This document shows, one piece after another, positions 31,349 to 40,582 of a stretch of DNA of 41,050 bases (positions are counted from its first letter, which is position 1; each line of letters begins with the position of its first letter). The position numbers and the translations under genes are program-made. The stretch comes from JBEKYD01 sp049509915. Its GTDB lineage: Bacteria; Acidobacteriota; Terriglobia; Bryobacterales; Bryobacteraceae. The stretch lies in the NCBI GenBank assembly GCA_049509915.1, contig JBEKZL010000046.1:1-41050 (forward strand), read 5' to 3'. The notes under the pieces are model-generated. The model was not told the origin of the DNA and did no database searches. It saw nothing but the letters and a program-made list of their open reading frames with translations.

Positions 31349-33541
31349 GTGAACCGGCGCAACTTTCTACTAACGGCCGGCGCGCTGGCCGGCGCGCCCG
31401 CTTTGCCGCAATCCGCCGCGGAGCGGCCCGCCAATGCCGTCCGCAGTGTCCAGCGCCTGTTCACCAGCGAGGTCGAAGACAAGCCCTGGTTTTACGACCG
31501 CGAGATGTGGCCGCGTTACTTCGCCATGCTTGCCGAAAACCGTTTCAGCCGCTTCAACCTCAGCTTTGGCATCGGCTACGATTTTCTTACCGCCGTTACC
31601 GACGCCTACTTCCTGTTCGCCTACCCGTTCCTGCTTTCCGTCCCCGGCTATAACGTGCGCGCCGCCAGCCTCCCGGACACCGAGCGCGATCGCAATCTGG
31701 AAACGCTTCACTTCATTGGCGACCAAGCCGCCGCGCACGGCCTCGAATTCCAGTTGGGCCTCTGGATGCACGGCTACCGTTGGGAGAACAGCCCCAGTCC
31801 GAACTACACTATTGAGGGGCTCGACGCCGCGAGCCACGGCCCCTATTGCCGCGACGCGCTGGCGGCTCTTCTCCGCGCCTGCCCCGCCATCACCGGAGTG
31901 ACTTTCCGCGTCCACGGCGAGAGCGGCGTCGCCGAAGGCAGCTACACGTTCTGGTCGGCGGTCTTCGACGGGGTGAAGCGCTGCGGGCGGAAGGTCGAAA
32001 TCGACTTGCACGCCAAGGGGATCGACCAGGGTATGATCGACGTCGCCCTGGCCACTGGCATGCCCGTCAAAGTGTCGCCGAAGTTCTGGGCAGAGCACAT
32101 GGGAATGCCGTACCACCAGGCCGGCATCCGCGACCAGGAGGTGCCCAAGGCCGGCCACTTAGACAGCGGCCTGATGGCGCTGAGCTCCGGCTCGCGCAGT
32201 TTCACCCGCTACGGCTACGCCGACCTGATGCGCGAAGACCGCCGCTTCGACATTCTCTGGCGCATCTGGCCCGGCACGCAGCGCCTCCTGCTATGGGCCG
32301 ACCCGCTGTTTGCCGCCGCCTGCGCGCGTGCTTTCGGGTTCTGCGGATCGACCGGCGTCGAGGTCATGGAGCCGCTCTCCTTCAAGGGGCGGCGCGGATC
32401 GGGCATCGCGCCCTCCGGATCGGGAAGCCGCTGCGCGTATGCCGACCCTTCGCTGCGCCCGCGATGGGATTGGGAGAAGTACCTCGATACCTACCGCGTC
32501 TGGGGCCGGAAACTTTACAATCCGGACGCCAAGGTCGAGGTAGACCCCGCGCTCGCCGCCGCCGGCCGCATTCTGCCCGTCGTCGTTACCGCGCACCTGC
32601 CCTCGGCCGCGAACAACAACTACTGGCCCGAGATGTACACCAACCAGTCGCTGGTGGAGCCGTCGAAAACCGAGTACACCGATACCCCAACGCCAAGAAC
32701 ATTCGGCCACACCAGCCCGCTCGACCCTCAGCTGTTCTCCCGCATCGAGGACTTCGCCGGCGAGTTGCTCCAAGGCGAGCGCAGCGGCAAGTATTCGCCC
32801 ATCGAGGTCGCCCAATGGCTGGAAGATCTGGCTGCGGCCGCCCATCCGGCCGGGGATCGGCGTATCGAAATCGATGTTGCGATCGAGGAGGGTTTGGGCA
32901 GATTTTTCGCCGCCAAATTCCGTGCCGGGGTTCTGTACGCGATTTACGAGCGATCAAGCGACCGCACCGCTATCGAAGCGGCGCTCGAGTGGTACCGCGC
33001 CGCGCGTGCAGCCTGGGCCGAGTTGGCCAATCGGGCCAAAGGAGTTTACGTGTCGGATATTACGGTCGGCGAACTCCCCTGGCTCCGCGGCCATTGGCTC
33101 GACCGATTGCCTGCTATCGACGCGGATATCGCCCAGCTTGAGAAGCGCCGCGAATCCGCCCGGCCCACTGGCGATCCTAAAGTGAAAGCCGCCATCGCGG
33201 AAGCCATCGGCCGCCCGCGGCGCCCTGGCATGCCCATGCGCCATCGCGCGCCGGGACGTTTCGAGCGCAGCCAGGCGCTGGTGCTCGAACTGGAGGCCCC
33301 AGTGCTGGCCGTTGCGCTGCTGCACTACCGCCGCGTCAATCAGGCCGAGCGTTGGCAGTACGTCACCATGGACCGCAAAGGCTCCGCTTACAGCGCCTCC
33401 ATCCCGGGCGCGTACACGGACTCGCCCTACCCGCTGCAATACTACTTCGAGCTGAAATCCGCCCCCGACCGCGCCTGGCTGTACCCCGGTTTCCCGCCCG
33501 ACCTAGCCGGCCAGCCCTACTTCGTGGTCCGTGGAGGTTAG
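31349..33541 (+). CDS. Large Tat-exported protein, possible glycosidase-like barrel
   Basis: 730 residues, GTG start. Tat signal MNRRNFLLTAGALAGAPAL. I do not recognise the family firmly. The first half has alternating strand/helix blocks like a TIM barrel: FSRFNLSFGIGYDF, GLEFQLGLWMHGYRW, GVTFRVHGESGVAEGSY (a His-Gly-Glu that could carry a catalytic acid), KVEIDLHAKGIDQGMIDVAL, MPVKVSPKFWAEH and ILWRIWPGTQRLLLWADP. Residues about 490-640 are helical, and the C-terminal about 90 residues look like a beta-sandwich. A role in extracellular glycan turnover is plausible from the fold-like pattern, from the similar protein at 7305 and from the TonB receptor nearby, but it is unproven. Confidence 0.65.
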   Translation: MNRRNFLLTAGALAGAPALPQSAAERPANAVRSVQRLFTSEVEDKPWFYDREMWPRYFAMLAENRFSRFNLSFGIGYDFLTAVTDAYFLFAYPFLLSVPGYNVRAASLPDTERDRNLETLHFIGDQAAAHGLEFQLGLWMHGYRWENSPSPNYTIEGLDAASHGPYCRDALAALLRACPAITGVTFRVHGESGVAEGSYTFWSAVFDGVKRCGRKVEIDLHAKGIDQGMIDVALATGMPVKVSPKFWAEHMGMPYHQAGIRDQEVPKAGHLDSGLMALSSGSRSFTRYGYADLMREDRRFDILWRIWPGTQRLLLWADPLFAAACARAFGFCGSTGVEVMEPLSFKGRRGSGIAPSGSGSRCAYADPSLRPRWDWEKYLDTYRVWGRKLYNPDAKVEVDPALAAAGRILPVVVTAHLPSAANNNYWPEMYTNQSLVEPSKTEYTDTPTPRTFGHTSPLDPQLFSRIEDFAGELLQGERSGKYSPIEVAQWLEDLAAAAHPAGDRRIEIDVAIEEGLGRFFAAKFRAGVLYAIYERSSDRTAIEAALEWYRAARAAWAELANRAKGVYVSDITVGELPWLRGHWLDRLPAIDADIAQLEKRRESARPTGDPKVKAAIAEAIGRPRRPGMPMRHRAPGRFERSQALVLELEAPVLAVALLHYRRVNQAERWQYVTMDRKGSAYSASIPGAYTDSPYPLQYYFELKSAPDRAWLYPGFPPDLAGQPYFVVRGG

Positions 33542-33717
33542 AGCTGTAAGACAAGTAGTATGGGCACAGATACAGGCCGACAAATCCGACCGATGGGCAG
33601 CGGGCACCGACCCTGTTCGCACCCTCCGCTACGAATAAAAGGGAACCGAGCCGCGAGCGTCGAGGAACGCGGCGGCCGCGGCTCCGTAATCCACCGCGGG
33701 CCTGATATCGTATAGCC

Positions 33718-35427
33718 ATGGCAATCGAGCATCGACCCGGCGAACCGCCTCCCCTGGAAATGCTGGTAGACGTGGCGCGGCTGGTAACGGCATATTATAC
33801 CGGCACGCCCGACCCCTCGGTGGCGGCGCAGCGGGTGAGCTTCGGCACCTCCGGCCATCGCGGGTCTTCCTTTGAATCGAGCTTCAACGAGAACCACATC
33901 CTGGCCATTACCCAGGCCATCTGCGAATACCGCACGGCGGAAAAGACCGACGGGCCGCTTTATCTGGCCAAGGATACCCACGCGCTTTCGGAGCCGGCTT
34001 TCTCGACCGCGCTCGAAGTGCTCTGTGCCCACGGCATCACCGTGATGGTCGATTCCGATTTCGGCTACACGCCCACGCCGGCGCTGTCGCACGCCATCCT
34101 GGTTCACAATGCCGGCCGGCAAGCCGGGCTCGCCGACGGCGCCATCCTGGTTCACAATGCCGGCCGGCAAGCCGGGCTCGCCGACGGTATCGTCATCACC
34201 CCTTCCCACAACCCGCCCGAGGACGGCGGCTTCAAATACAACCCTCCCAGCGGCGGTCCGGCCGATACCACGGCCACGAAGACGATTCAGGACCGCGCCA
34301 ACGCCATCCTCGGCAGCGGCCTGCGCGACGTTCGCCGCGTGCCCTACACCCAGGCACGCAATGCCGCCACTACGCGAAGGCACGATTACGTTTCCCAGTA
34401 TGTCGGCGATCTGGGCGCGGTGCTCGATCTCGATGCCGTGCGCGACGCCGGGCTTTCGCTTTGCGCCGACCCGCTCGGCGGCGCCGGCGTGGCTTACTGG
34501 GGGCGCATCGCCGAACGTTACGGGCTCAAAATGGCGATTCAGCACGAACTGGTGGACGCCACCTTCCGCTTCATGTGCCTCGATTGGGATGGCAAGATCC
34601 GCATGGATTGCTCCTCGCCCAATGCGATGGCGGGTTTGATCGCCCTCAAGGACCGCTACGACCTCGCCTTCGCCTGCGATACCGATCACGACCGCCACGG
34701 CATCGTCACCCGCTCGGCCGGCCTGCTCAACCCCAATCACTATCTCGCCGCGGCCATTTTCTACCTGTTCCAGAACCGGCCGGGATGGAGCCCGACCGCC
34801 GGCGTCGGCAAGACCCTGGTTTCTTCCAGCATGATCGACCGCGTGGCGGCGCACCTGGGCCGGCGCCTGGTGGAAGTACCCGTGGGCTTCAAATGGTTCG
34901 TCGACGGATTGCTCTCGGGCGAGTTCGGCTTCGGCGGAGAGGAAAGCGCCGGAGCGTCTTTTCTGCGACGGGATGGCGGCCCGTGGAGCACAGACAAAGA
35001 CGGCCCGATCATGGGCCTGCTGGCCGCCGAGATGTTGGCGCGCACCGGCAAGGATCCAGGCGAGATCTATCAATCGCTGACCAACCAGTTCGGCGCGCCG
35101 GTTTATGCCCGCATCGACGCGGCCGCCACTCCCCAGGAAAAGGCCATTCTGGCCAAGCTCTCGCCGGAACAGGTTTCGGCTAAAGAGCTTGCCGGCGATC
35201 CGATCGAGGCCACGCTCACCCGCGCTCCCGGAAACAACGCCCCAATCGGGGGATTGAAAGTCACCACGCGCCGCGGCTGGTTCGCGGCCCGCCCCTCCGG
35301 CACCGAAGACGTCTATAAGATCTACGCCGAAAGCTTCGCCGGCCCCGATCACCTGCGCCAGATCCAGCAGGAAGCCCGGGAGCTGATCGGCCGGACGCTC
35401 GAGGCTTCGGGCGCGAAGAAGCCGTAA
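33718..35427 (+). CDS. pgm: Phosphoglucomutase (alpha-D-glucose phosphate-specific) with internal duplication
   Basis: 569 residues against 546 in E. coli. It interconverts glucose 1-phosphate and glucose 6-phosphate. Blocks match E. coli Pgm throughout: VSFGTSGHRGSS, KDTHALSEPAFSTALEVL, the active-site Ser163 in TPSHNPPEDGGFKYNPP, metal-binding CDTDHDRHGIV, VPVGFKWFVDGL, FGGEESAGASF and ARPSGTEDVYKIY. Directly before the active-site loop, residues 126-141 (AILVHNAGRQAGLADG) are repeated exactly as 142-157; E. coli has one copy of this segment. The DNA repeat is 48 bases. The frame is kept, but the insertion touches the strand leading to the catalytic serine, so activity should not be assumed. 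Confidence 0.95.
   Translation: MAIEHRPGEPPPLEMLVDVARLVTAYYTGTPDPSVAAQRVSFGTSGHRGSSFESSFNENHILAITQAICEYRTAEKTDGPLYLAKDTHALSEPAFSTALEVLCAHGITVMVDSDFGYTPTPALSHAILVHNAGRQAGLADGAILVHNAGRQAGLADGIVITPSHNPPEDGGFKYNPPSGGPADTTATKTIQDRANAILGSGLRDVRRVPYTQARNAATTRRHDYVSQYVGDLGAVLDLDAVRDAGLSLCADPLGGAGVAYWGRIAERYGLKMAIQHELVDATFRFMCLDWDGKIRMDCSSPNAMAGLIALKDRYDLAFACDTDHDRHGIVTRSAGLLNPNHYLAAAIFYLFQNRPGWSPTAGVGKTLVSSSMIDRVAAHLGRRLVEVPVGFKWFVDGLLSGEFGFGGEESAGASFLRRDGGPWSTDKDGPIMGLLAAEMLARTGKDPGEIYQSLTNQFGAPVYARIDAAATPQEKAILAKLSPEQVSAKELAGDPIEATLTRAPGNNAPIGGLKVTTRRGWFAARPSGTEDVYKIYAESFAGPDHLRQIQQEARELIGRTLEASGAKKP
34093..34188 (+). repeat. 48-bp tandem duplication inside pgm
   Basis: 34093-34140 and 34141-34188 are identical except for the last base (C against T). 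Each encodes AILVHNAGRQAGLADG. The near-perfect identity points to a recent slippage or recombination event. Confidence 0.95.
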
Positions 35428-35466
35428 GGTAAGGGCTCGCGTTCCGATTGCGGTGAGGCATCAAGA

Positions 35467-35499
35467 AAACCACTCCCTGGCGGTCGCGGCTCGGTTTGG
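35467..35499. repeat. Inverted copy of the GCCGCGACCG interspersed repeat
   Basis: The reverse complement reads CCAAACCGAGCCGCGACCG plus CCAGGGAGTGGTTT, matching the copies at 20651 and 21424 with a few changes. It lies between pgm and the TonB receptor. Confidence 0.6.
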
Positions 35500-35574
35500 T
35501 TTCACGAATGCGTACGCCACGGTGGGTTCCCACCCCGACACACCGCCCAGCGGCTTTTTGAGGTTCAATAAGAC

Positions 35575-38500
35575 ATGGTGGTCTCGCAGAGGGCCTGGTG
35601 CATTCTCGCGCTGCTGGGATGGCTGGTTCTCCCGCTTCGCGCGCAGCTCGATGGCCGCATTACCGGCTCAGTGCTCGATGCCTCCGGCGCGGCCGTGCCG
35701 GGCGCACAGGTTTCGCTTTTGCTTGCCGGCGGCCTAAGGCCGCTCCTGGTCACCAAGACCGCTACCGACGGCGTCTATCACTTCATCGGGGTGCGGCCCG
35801 GTTACTTCGATCTTTCTATCGAGGCCCAGGGCTTCGTCCAGACCATGCTCCGCAATCTCTCCGTCGATCCCGCCCGCGAAACTACCGCGCCCGCGGTTAA
35901 ACTCCAACTGGCTTCAGTCACTCAGAACGTCGAAGTCAACGCGCAGATCGAAACCGTCAATACCAACAACGCCGAAATCTCCACCACGGTCAGCATCGAA
36001 GATATCCGCAACCTGCCCATACTCGATCGCGACCCCATCGCCCTCATGCAGCTCGAACCAGGCGTCGTCTACAACGGGAATTCCAACACCGTGATCAATG
36101 GAATGCGCACCTCGTATTCCGACATGACACTCGACGGCATCAACATTCAGGATAATTACGTCCGCGATAACGCCCTCGACTTCTCGCCCAACCGGCCGCT
36201 GCTCAGCCAGGTGCGAGAAATGAGTATGGTCATGTCCAACGGCAACGCGGCATCCTCCGGCGGCGCCACCGAGACCGCCTACGTCACTCCGTCGGGCACC
36301 AACCAGTTCCATGGCGAAACCTTTTGGGAAAACCGCAATAACGCGTTCTCCGCCAACGACTGGTTCAATGACCAGGCCGGGGTGGGGCTGCCGTTCCTGA
36401 ACCAGAACCAGGTGGGTGCCAACCTGGGTGGGCCCATTCGCAAAGACAAGCTCTTCTTCTACGGCGCCTACGAAGCCGTGCGCGCCCACCAGCAGACCCC
36501 GGTGGACAATACCATCCTGACTCAGGACGCCCGCGAGGGCATTTTTCAATACCGCGACGCCTCCGGCACCCTGCACAAGGTGAACCTGCTCACGCTCAGG
36601 AACACTTCCATCGGATCCTACATGCAGAACATACTCAACCAGGTACCCGGGCCGCAATACATCAATAACAACCTGGTTGGCGACGGCCTCAATACCGGCG
36701 GTTACCGATTCAATCAGCGCGACAACGAAACCCGCGATAACGTCACCGGCAAGATCGATTACAACATCACCACGCAGCACGCCGTGAGCGGATCGTTTTC
36801 CTGGAACCGCGATAACTCGGACGGGGCCGGGCAGGGCCTGGAAAACGACTATTCCGTAATCCCGAAGGTCACCATCCCCACTCACGCCGCTCTCCTGGCG
36901 CTTTCCTGGCGCTGGACCCCCACGCCCGAAATCACCAACGAAGTGCGCGCCGGTTTCAACCTGACTTATGCCTACTTTCTGACGTCGCAGCAATTTGGGA
37001 GCTATCTCGTTACCAACGAAATCTTTTCCGACCCGGTCAACGAATTCATGCCGCAGGGCCGTAACACCAATACCTTCGTTATCGGCGACGACGCCGCCTG
37101 GCAGCACGGCAGCCACTATGTCCAATTCGGGTTCCATGGCCAGCAGGTCTTCGTGCGTTCTTACGGCGATGCCGGCGTGGTGCCGACTTATAACCTTTAT
37201 ATGGGCTTAGGCCAGCCCGCGCTCACTTCCAAAGATCTGCCCGGCATCAGCCAAAACGATCTGGCCAACGCCAATCAACTGCTGGCCACGCTCGGCGGCT
37301 ACATCGATAGCGACAGCCGGGCATTCAATGTCACCAGCCGTACTTCGGGCTTCGTCGCCGGCGCGCCCTACGTACGTCACTTTCGCATGAACCAATACGC
37401 CTTCTATTTACAGGATAAGTGGAAGATATCGCCGCGTCTCAACCTGACCGTGGGCTTACGCTATGAATTGCCGAGTGTGGTGGATGAGGCCAACTCGCTG
37501 GAGGTTCAACCGGTGCTCACCGGCTCGGTGGAGCAGACCCTGCTCTCCAACGCCAGCTTGCAATTTACAGGGTCGAGCGCCGGCAATCCCTGGTATCACC
37601 GCGACTACAGGTACTTCGCACCCAACGTGGGCCTTGCGTGGGACGTTTTTGGCGACGGCAAAACAGCCTTTCGCGGCTCCTATTCCATTTTCTACGTGAA
37701 CGACCAGGGCATCCTCTCGCCCCAGACCGTGCTCGAAGAAAACTCCGCCCTGCAGGGCATTTCGAGCGGCGCCGGGCTATCCAATACAGTCTCCCAAGGG
37801 GTGCCCGCCATCGCTCCGCCCGCCTATTCGGTGCCGATTACCATAGCGCAGGAATACGCCTCCAATCCCTTCAACACCGTTGGCATGCTGGACCCCAATC
37901 TGCACCTCCCTTATGTGCAGCAGTACTCTTTCGGCATCCAGCACGAGACAAAGGGCACCGTTTTCGAGGTTCGCTATGTGGGCAATCACGGAGTCGGGGA
38001 GTACCGCGCCTTCGATTACAACCAGGTGAACGTCAATGCCTCGGGCTTTCTCACCGACTTTTTGCACGCCCAGAGCAACGGATTCCTGGCCATGGCCAAG
38101 ACCGGAAATTTCAATCCGGCGTTCAATCCCTCGATCGCCGGCAGCCAGCAATTGCCGGTATTCCTGAGCCTGCCGGGCGGCGGCCAGCTTACCAATCCAA
38201 CGGTGCAAAACCTGATCGAATATGGCGAGGTGGGCGACTTAGCCACGCAATACGAAACCACCGGCACCAACGGCAAGATCGCCTTCTTCCCCAACCCTAA
38301 TGCTCTTGAAACCGACGTGTTGACCAATTACTCCAATTCCACTTACAACTCACTTCAGGTTGAAGTCCACCATCGCATGCGGGGCGGATTGAGCTGGCAG
38401 GCCAATTACACCTTTGGCAAGGTGCTGAGCGACGCTGATGGCGATTCGCAATCGCGCATTCAGCAGTTCCTCGACATTAACAACCCCAAGCTAGAACGCG

Positions 38501-39162
38501 CCCGCGCCAATTTCGATCTCACCCAGATGATCAAAGCCGCGGGCTATTACAAACTCCCATTCGGCAAGAACCACCTGCTGCATTTCCGCCGGCTCGACCC
38601 AGCCATCGGCGGCTGGACGTTCGGCTCGGTGATGACCTGGCAATCCGGCGCGCCGTTTTCGATCCTCTCCGAAGAGGGGACTCTCAATCGTTCCACCGGT
38701 AATCTCCCGTTTTACGACATCTCGTATTACAACACCGCCGATACCAACCTGGCAGGCTCCGCGCTCAGGAACGAGGTCAGCTATCACATGACCGGCAATG
38801 GGCCGATGGTCGTCAATCCCGCAGCCGTGAATCCATCCGATGGCACGGGCGTAGCGGCCACTCCCGCGCCCCCGCCGTTCCCCGGGGAGGCGTTCTGGAA
38901 TCCCGGCGCCGGTACCCTGGGCACGCTGCAACGCCGGATGTTCGACGGGCCGTGGACTTTCGATATCGACATGAGCCTGTTCAAGAGCTTCACCATCAAG
39001 GAAAAACACACACTCGAAATCCGCATGGACGCATTCAACGCTCTCAACCGCCCCAGCTTCTGGGCGGGCGATCAAAACATCAACTCCACCAACTTCGGCT
39101 TGATGAGCTCCATGTTCTTCAATCCGCGGGTGGCGCAATTCAGCGTACACTACCGATTCTGA
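35575..39162 (+). CDS. Oar-like TonB-dependent receptor with carboxypeptidase-regulatory domain
   Basis: 1195 residues. The signal peptide is about 1-23 (CILALLGWLVLPLRAQ). The carboxypeptidase-regulatory/Ig-like domain, about 24-105, contains GRITGSVLDASGAAVPGAQVSL and TDGVYHFIGVRPGYFDLSIEAQGF. The plug domain follows (about 125-230, ISTTVSIEDIRNLPILDRDPIALMQLEPGV; MTLDGINIQDNYVRD), then a long beta-barrel ending in VAQFSVHYRF, with a terminal Phe as outer-membrane proteins require. Such receptors are abundant in Acidobacteriota and are thought to import oligosaccharides or other large nutrients with TonB energy. The stop codon shares its A with the ATG of the cyclase gene, so the two are cotranslated. 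No SusD-like partner is present. Confidence 0.93.
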   Translation: MVVSQRAWCILALLGWLVLPLRAQLDGRITGSVLDASGAAVPGAQVSLLLAGGLRPLLVTKTATDGVYHFIGVRPGYFDLSIEAQGFVQTMLRNLSVDPARETTAPAVKLQLASVTQNVEVNAQIETVNTNNAEISTTVSIEDIRNLPILDRDPIALMQLEPGVVYNGNSNTVINGMRTSYSDMTLDGINIQDNYVRDNALDFSPNRPLLSQVREMSMVMSNGNAASSGGATETAYVTPSGTNQFHGETFWENRNNAFSANDWFNDQAGVGLPFLNQNQVGANLGGPIRKDKLFFYGAYEAVRAHQQTPVDNTILTQDAREGIFQYRDASGTLHKVNLLTLRNTSIGSYMQNILNQVPGPQYINNNLVGDGLNTGGYRFNQRDNETRDNVTGKIDYNITTQHAVSGSFSWNRDNSDGAGQGLENDYSVIPKVTIPTHAALLALSWRWTPTPEITNEVRAGFNLTYAYFLTSQQFGSYLVTNEIFSDPVNEFMPQGRNTNTFVIGDDAAWQHGSHYVQFGFHGQQVFVRSYGDAGVVPTYNLYMGLGQPALTSKDLPGISQNDLANANQLLATLGGYIDSDSRAFNVTSRTSGFVAGAPYVRHFRMNQYAFYLQDKWKISPRLNLTVGLRYELPSVVDEANSLEVQPVLTGSVEQTLLSNASLQFTGSSAGNPWYHRDYRYFAPNVGLAWDVFGDGKTAFRGSYSIFYVNDQGILSPQTVLEENSALQGISSGAGLSNTVSQGVPAIAPPAYSVPITIAQEYASNPFNTVGMLDPNLHLPYVQQYSFGIQHETKGTVFEVRYVGNHGVGEYRAFDYNQVNVNASGFLTDFLHAQSNGFLAMAKTGNFNPAFNPSIAGSQQLPVFLSLPGGGQLTNPTVQNLIEYGEVGDLATQYETTGTNGKIAFFPNPNALETDVLTNYSNSTYNSLQVEVHHRMRGGLSWQANYTFGKVLSDADGDSQSRIQQFLDINNPKLERARANFDLTQMIKAAGYYKLPFGKNHLLHFRRLDPAIGGWTFGSVMTWQSGAPFSILSEEGTLNRSTGNLPFYDISYYNTADTNLAGSALRNEVSYHMTGNGPMVVNPAAVNPSDGTGVAATPAPPPFPGEAFWNPGAGTLGTLQRRMFDGPWTFDIDMSLFKSFTIKEKHTLEIRMDAFNALNRPSFWAGDQNINSTNFGLMSSMFFNPRVAQFSVHYRF

Positions 39163-39956
39163 TGCCAAACCTGATTGAGATTCTCGCCGGCGCGCGGGTG
39201 TTCGACCTGGCGCAGCCGTATTTCGTGGGCATGCCGCACCACCCCTCGCATCCGCCCTTCCTGTTCAGCCTGGTCAAGCTGCACGGGGAATTCGTCGGGC
39301 CGATCGGAAATTCGTCGGCTGCTGACGCCTTGGCTCTGGGCACCCACGTCGGCACCCACATCGATGCGCTCTGTCATTTTTCCTGCGGCGGCAAATTCTT
39401 CGGCGGCGACGAAGCCGCGGCGGCGCAGTCCTATACCGGCGGCATTCTGCGGCATTCGGTGGACGGGGTGGCGCCGATTCTACGCCGCGGCGTGCTACTC
39501 GATATCGCCGGCCTGGAAAAGACGGACGCGCTGCCCGACGATTTCGAGATCACCGCCGCCCACCTCGACCGCGCGGCGGAGGCCGAGGGTGTCTCGATCG
39601 GCGCCGGCGACGTGGTTCTGCTGCGGACGGGCTGGGCCCGGTATTTCACCGACCCGGCCCGGTTCATCAACCAGGTGCGCGGCCCCGGTCCGGCTCTGGA
39701 CGGTGCCAGGTGGCTGAGCGCGCGCAAGGTATTCGCCGCCGGCAGCGATACGGTAGCTTTCGAAAGAGTCCCCGACGCGGGGATGCCGGTCCACGTTCAT
39801 TTGCTGGTCGAAAGCGGCATTCACATCGTTGAATGCCTGAACCTGGAAGCGCTGGCCGCCGCGCGCGTGTTCAGCTTCGCGTTCGTTGCTGCCCCGCTGA
39901 AGATTCAGGGTGCGACCGGCTCGCCGATCCGTCCGCTGGCGCTGGTGGAAGGGTAG
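39162..39956 (+). CDS. Cyclase family protein (kynurenine formamidase-like hydrolase)
   Basis: 264 residues from the ATG at 39162, which overlaps the TonB receptor stop as TGATG. The metal-binding signature GTHVGTHIDALCHFSCGG (H-x-G-T-H-x-D-A-x-x-H) is intact, and later conserved parts include LLDIAGL, GAGDVVLLRTGWARYF, VHLLVESGIHIVECLNLEAL and FVAAPLKIQGATGSPIRPLAL. The family hydrolyses amides or lactone-like bonds with a divalent metal, for example N-formylkynurenine. No tryptophan-degradation gene is nearby. Tight coupling with the receptor suggests work on an imported compound, which is an inference. No signal peptide is visible, so it is cytoplasmic. Confidence 0.9.
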   Translation: MPNLIEILAGARVFDLAQPYFVGMPHHPSHPPFLFSLVKLHGEFVGPIGNSSAADALALGTHVGTHIDALCHFSCGGKFFGGDEAAAAQSYTGGILRHSVDGVAPILRRGVLLDIAGLEKTDALPDDFEITAAHLDRAAEAEGVSIGAGDVVLLRTGWARYFTDPARFINQVRGPGPALDGARWLSARKVFAAGSDTVAFERVPDAGMPVHVHLLVESGIHIVECLNLEALAAARVFSFAFVAAPLKIQGATGSPIRPLALVEG

Positions 39957-40582
39957 CCGACGTTCTTTCCCCTTCGTAGTGCCGGCGTTCTCGTCGCCTG
40001 TGTCTTTCTGGTGCGGCTACGGTGCCCCGTGGGGCGGACCGCCCGGTCGACCTTCCCTTGGCCATTAAAAGCCGTCCCCGAGCCGACGCGGAGCTGCTGC
40101 CCGGTCCCGGCATGCCGCTACGGGGAGCTGGCGTTTTCGGCCCATTTCCGCTGAATTAAGGCGGAATTCGTTTGCCGAGCCTGCAATCCTGGGCGGCCGG
40201 AACTGGAACATCCAGCCTCCGAGAGGGATCGAGCTCCCGCAGTTTGGGCGCGATATGCCAGACGGCGCGCAACGGGGCGTACCAGGACCAATTGTGGTTA
40301 GCAGCCCAGAGAAGGCCGGCGGCGGCGGTTCGATTCCGTCCTTGCCACCATGTTTTCAAGCACCTACAAGCCCGGAAAATACCGTTTGGTTCCCACAACC
40401 AGCCAGGCTCACTGGGGTTTATCTCAAACGGACCATGCCCCGCGTGGATGTTGAACGGACGGCATCGGCGAGTGGCCGAATCTTTTTCGGGGCTCCTGTT
40501 CGGGCGGGAGACGGGAGACGCGCGGGTGGGCGCACCGGCCCTTGGCTGCACTCTCCGGGGGATTCGCGCATAGAATAAGAGG
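39957..40582. other. Intergenic region without a convincing gene
   Basis: About 626 bases. A degenerate GTGGGGC-family palindrome (GCCCCGTGGGGC at 40024-40035, then GGACC and GCCC) and a tRNA-3'-end-like stretch at 40321-40350 are the only structured elements seen. Open frames on both strands here have atypical composition and no recognisable motifs. Confidence 0.6.
40321..40350 (+). other. tRNA 3'-end-like fragment
   Basis: A T-arm (GGCGG stem at 40324-40328, TTCGATT loop, CCGTC stem at 40336-40340) is followed by CTTGCC, A and CCA. That is one base short of a proper acceptor arm. No matching 5' acceptor strand or anticodon arm is found upstream. It may be an integration scar or chance. Confidence 0.3.

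Noticed and set aside
31846..33141. 431-codon plus-strand frame overlapping the large Tat protein
   Set aside because: Out-of-frame shadow, very Arg-rich, inside the longer gene that has a Tat signal.
33538..35352. 604-codon open frame on the minus strand
   Set aside because: Antisense to phosphoglucomutase, which aligns along its full length with the E. coli enzyme.
40250..40350. Complete tRNA gene
   Set aside because: The T-arm and CCA look right, but the acceptor is one base short and no 5' acceptor, D-arm or anticodon arm can be folded upstream.
40156..40551. 131-codon minus-strand frame with a WWQGRNRT stretch
   Set aside because: This string is the usual false translation of the antisense of a tRNA 3' end; it marks the tRNA-like fragment, not a protein.
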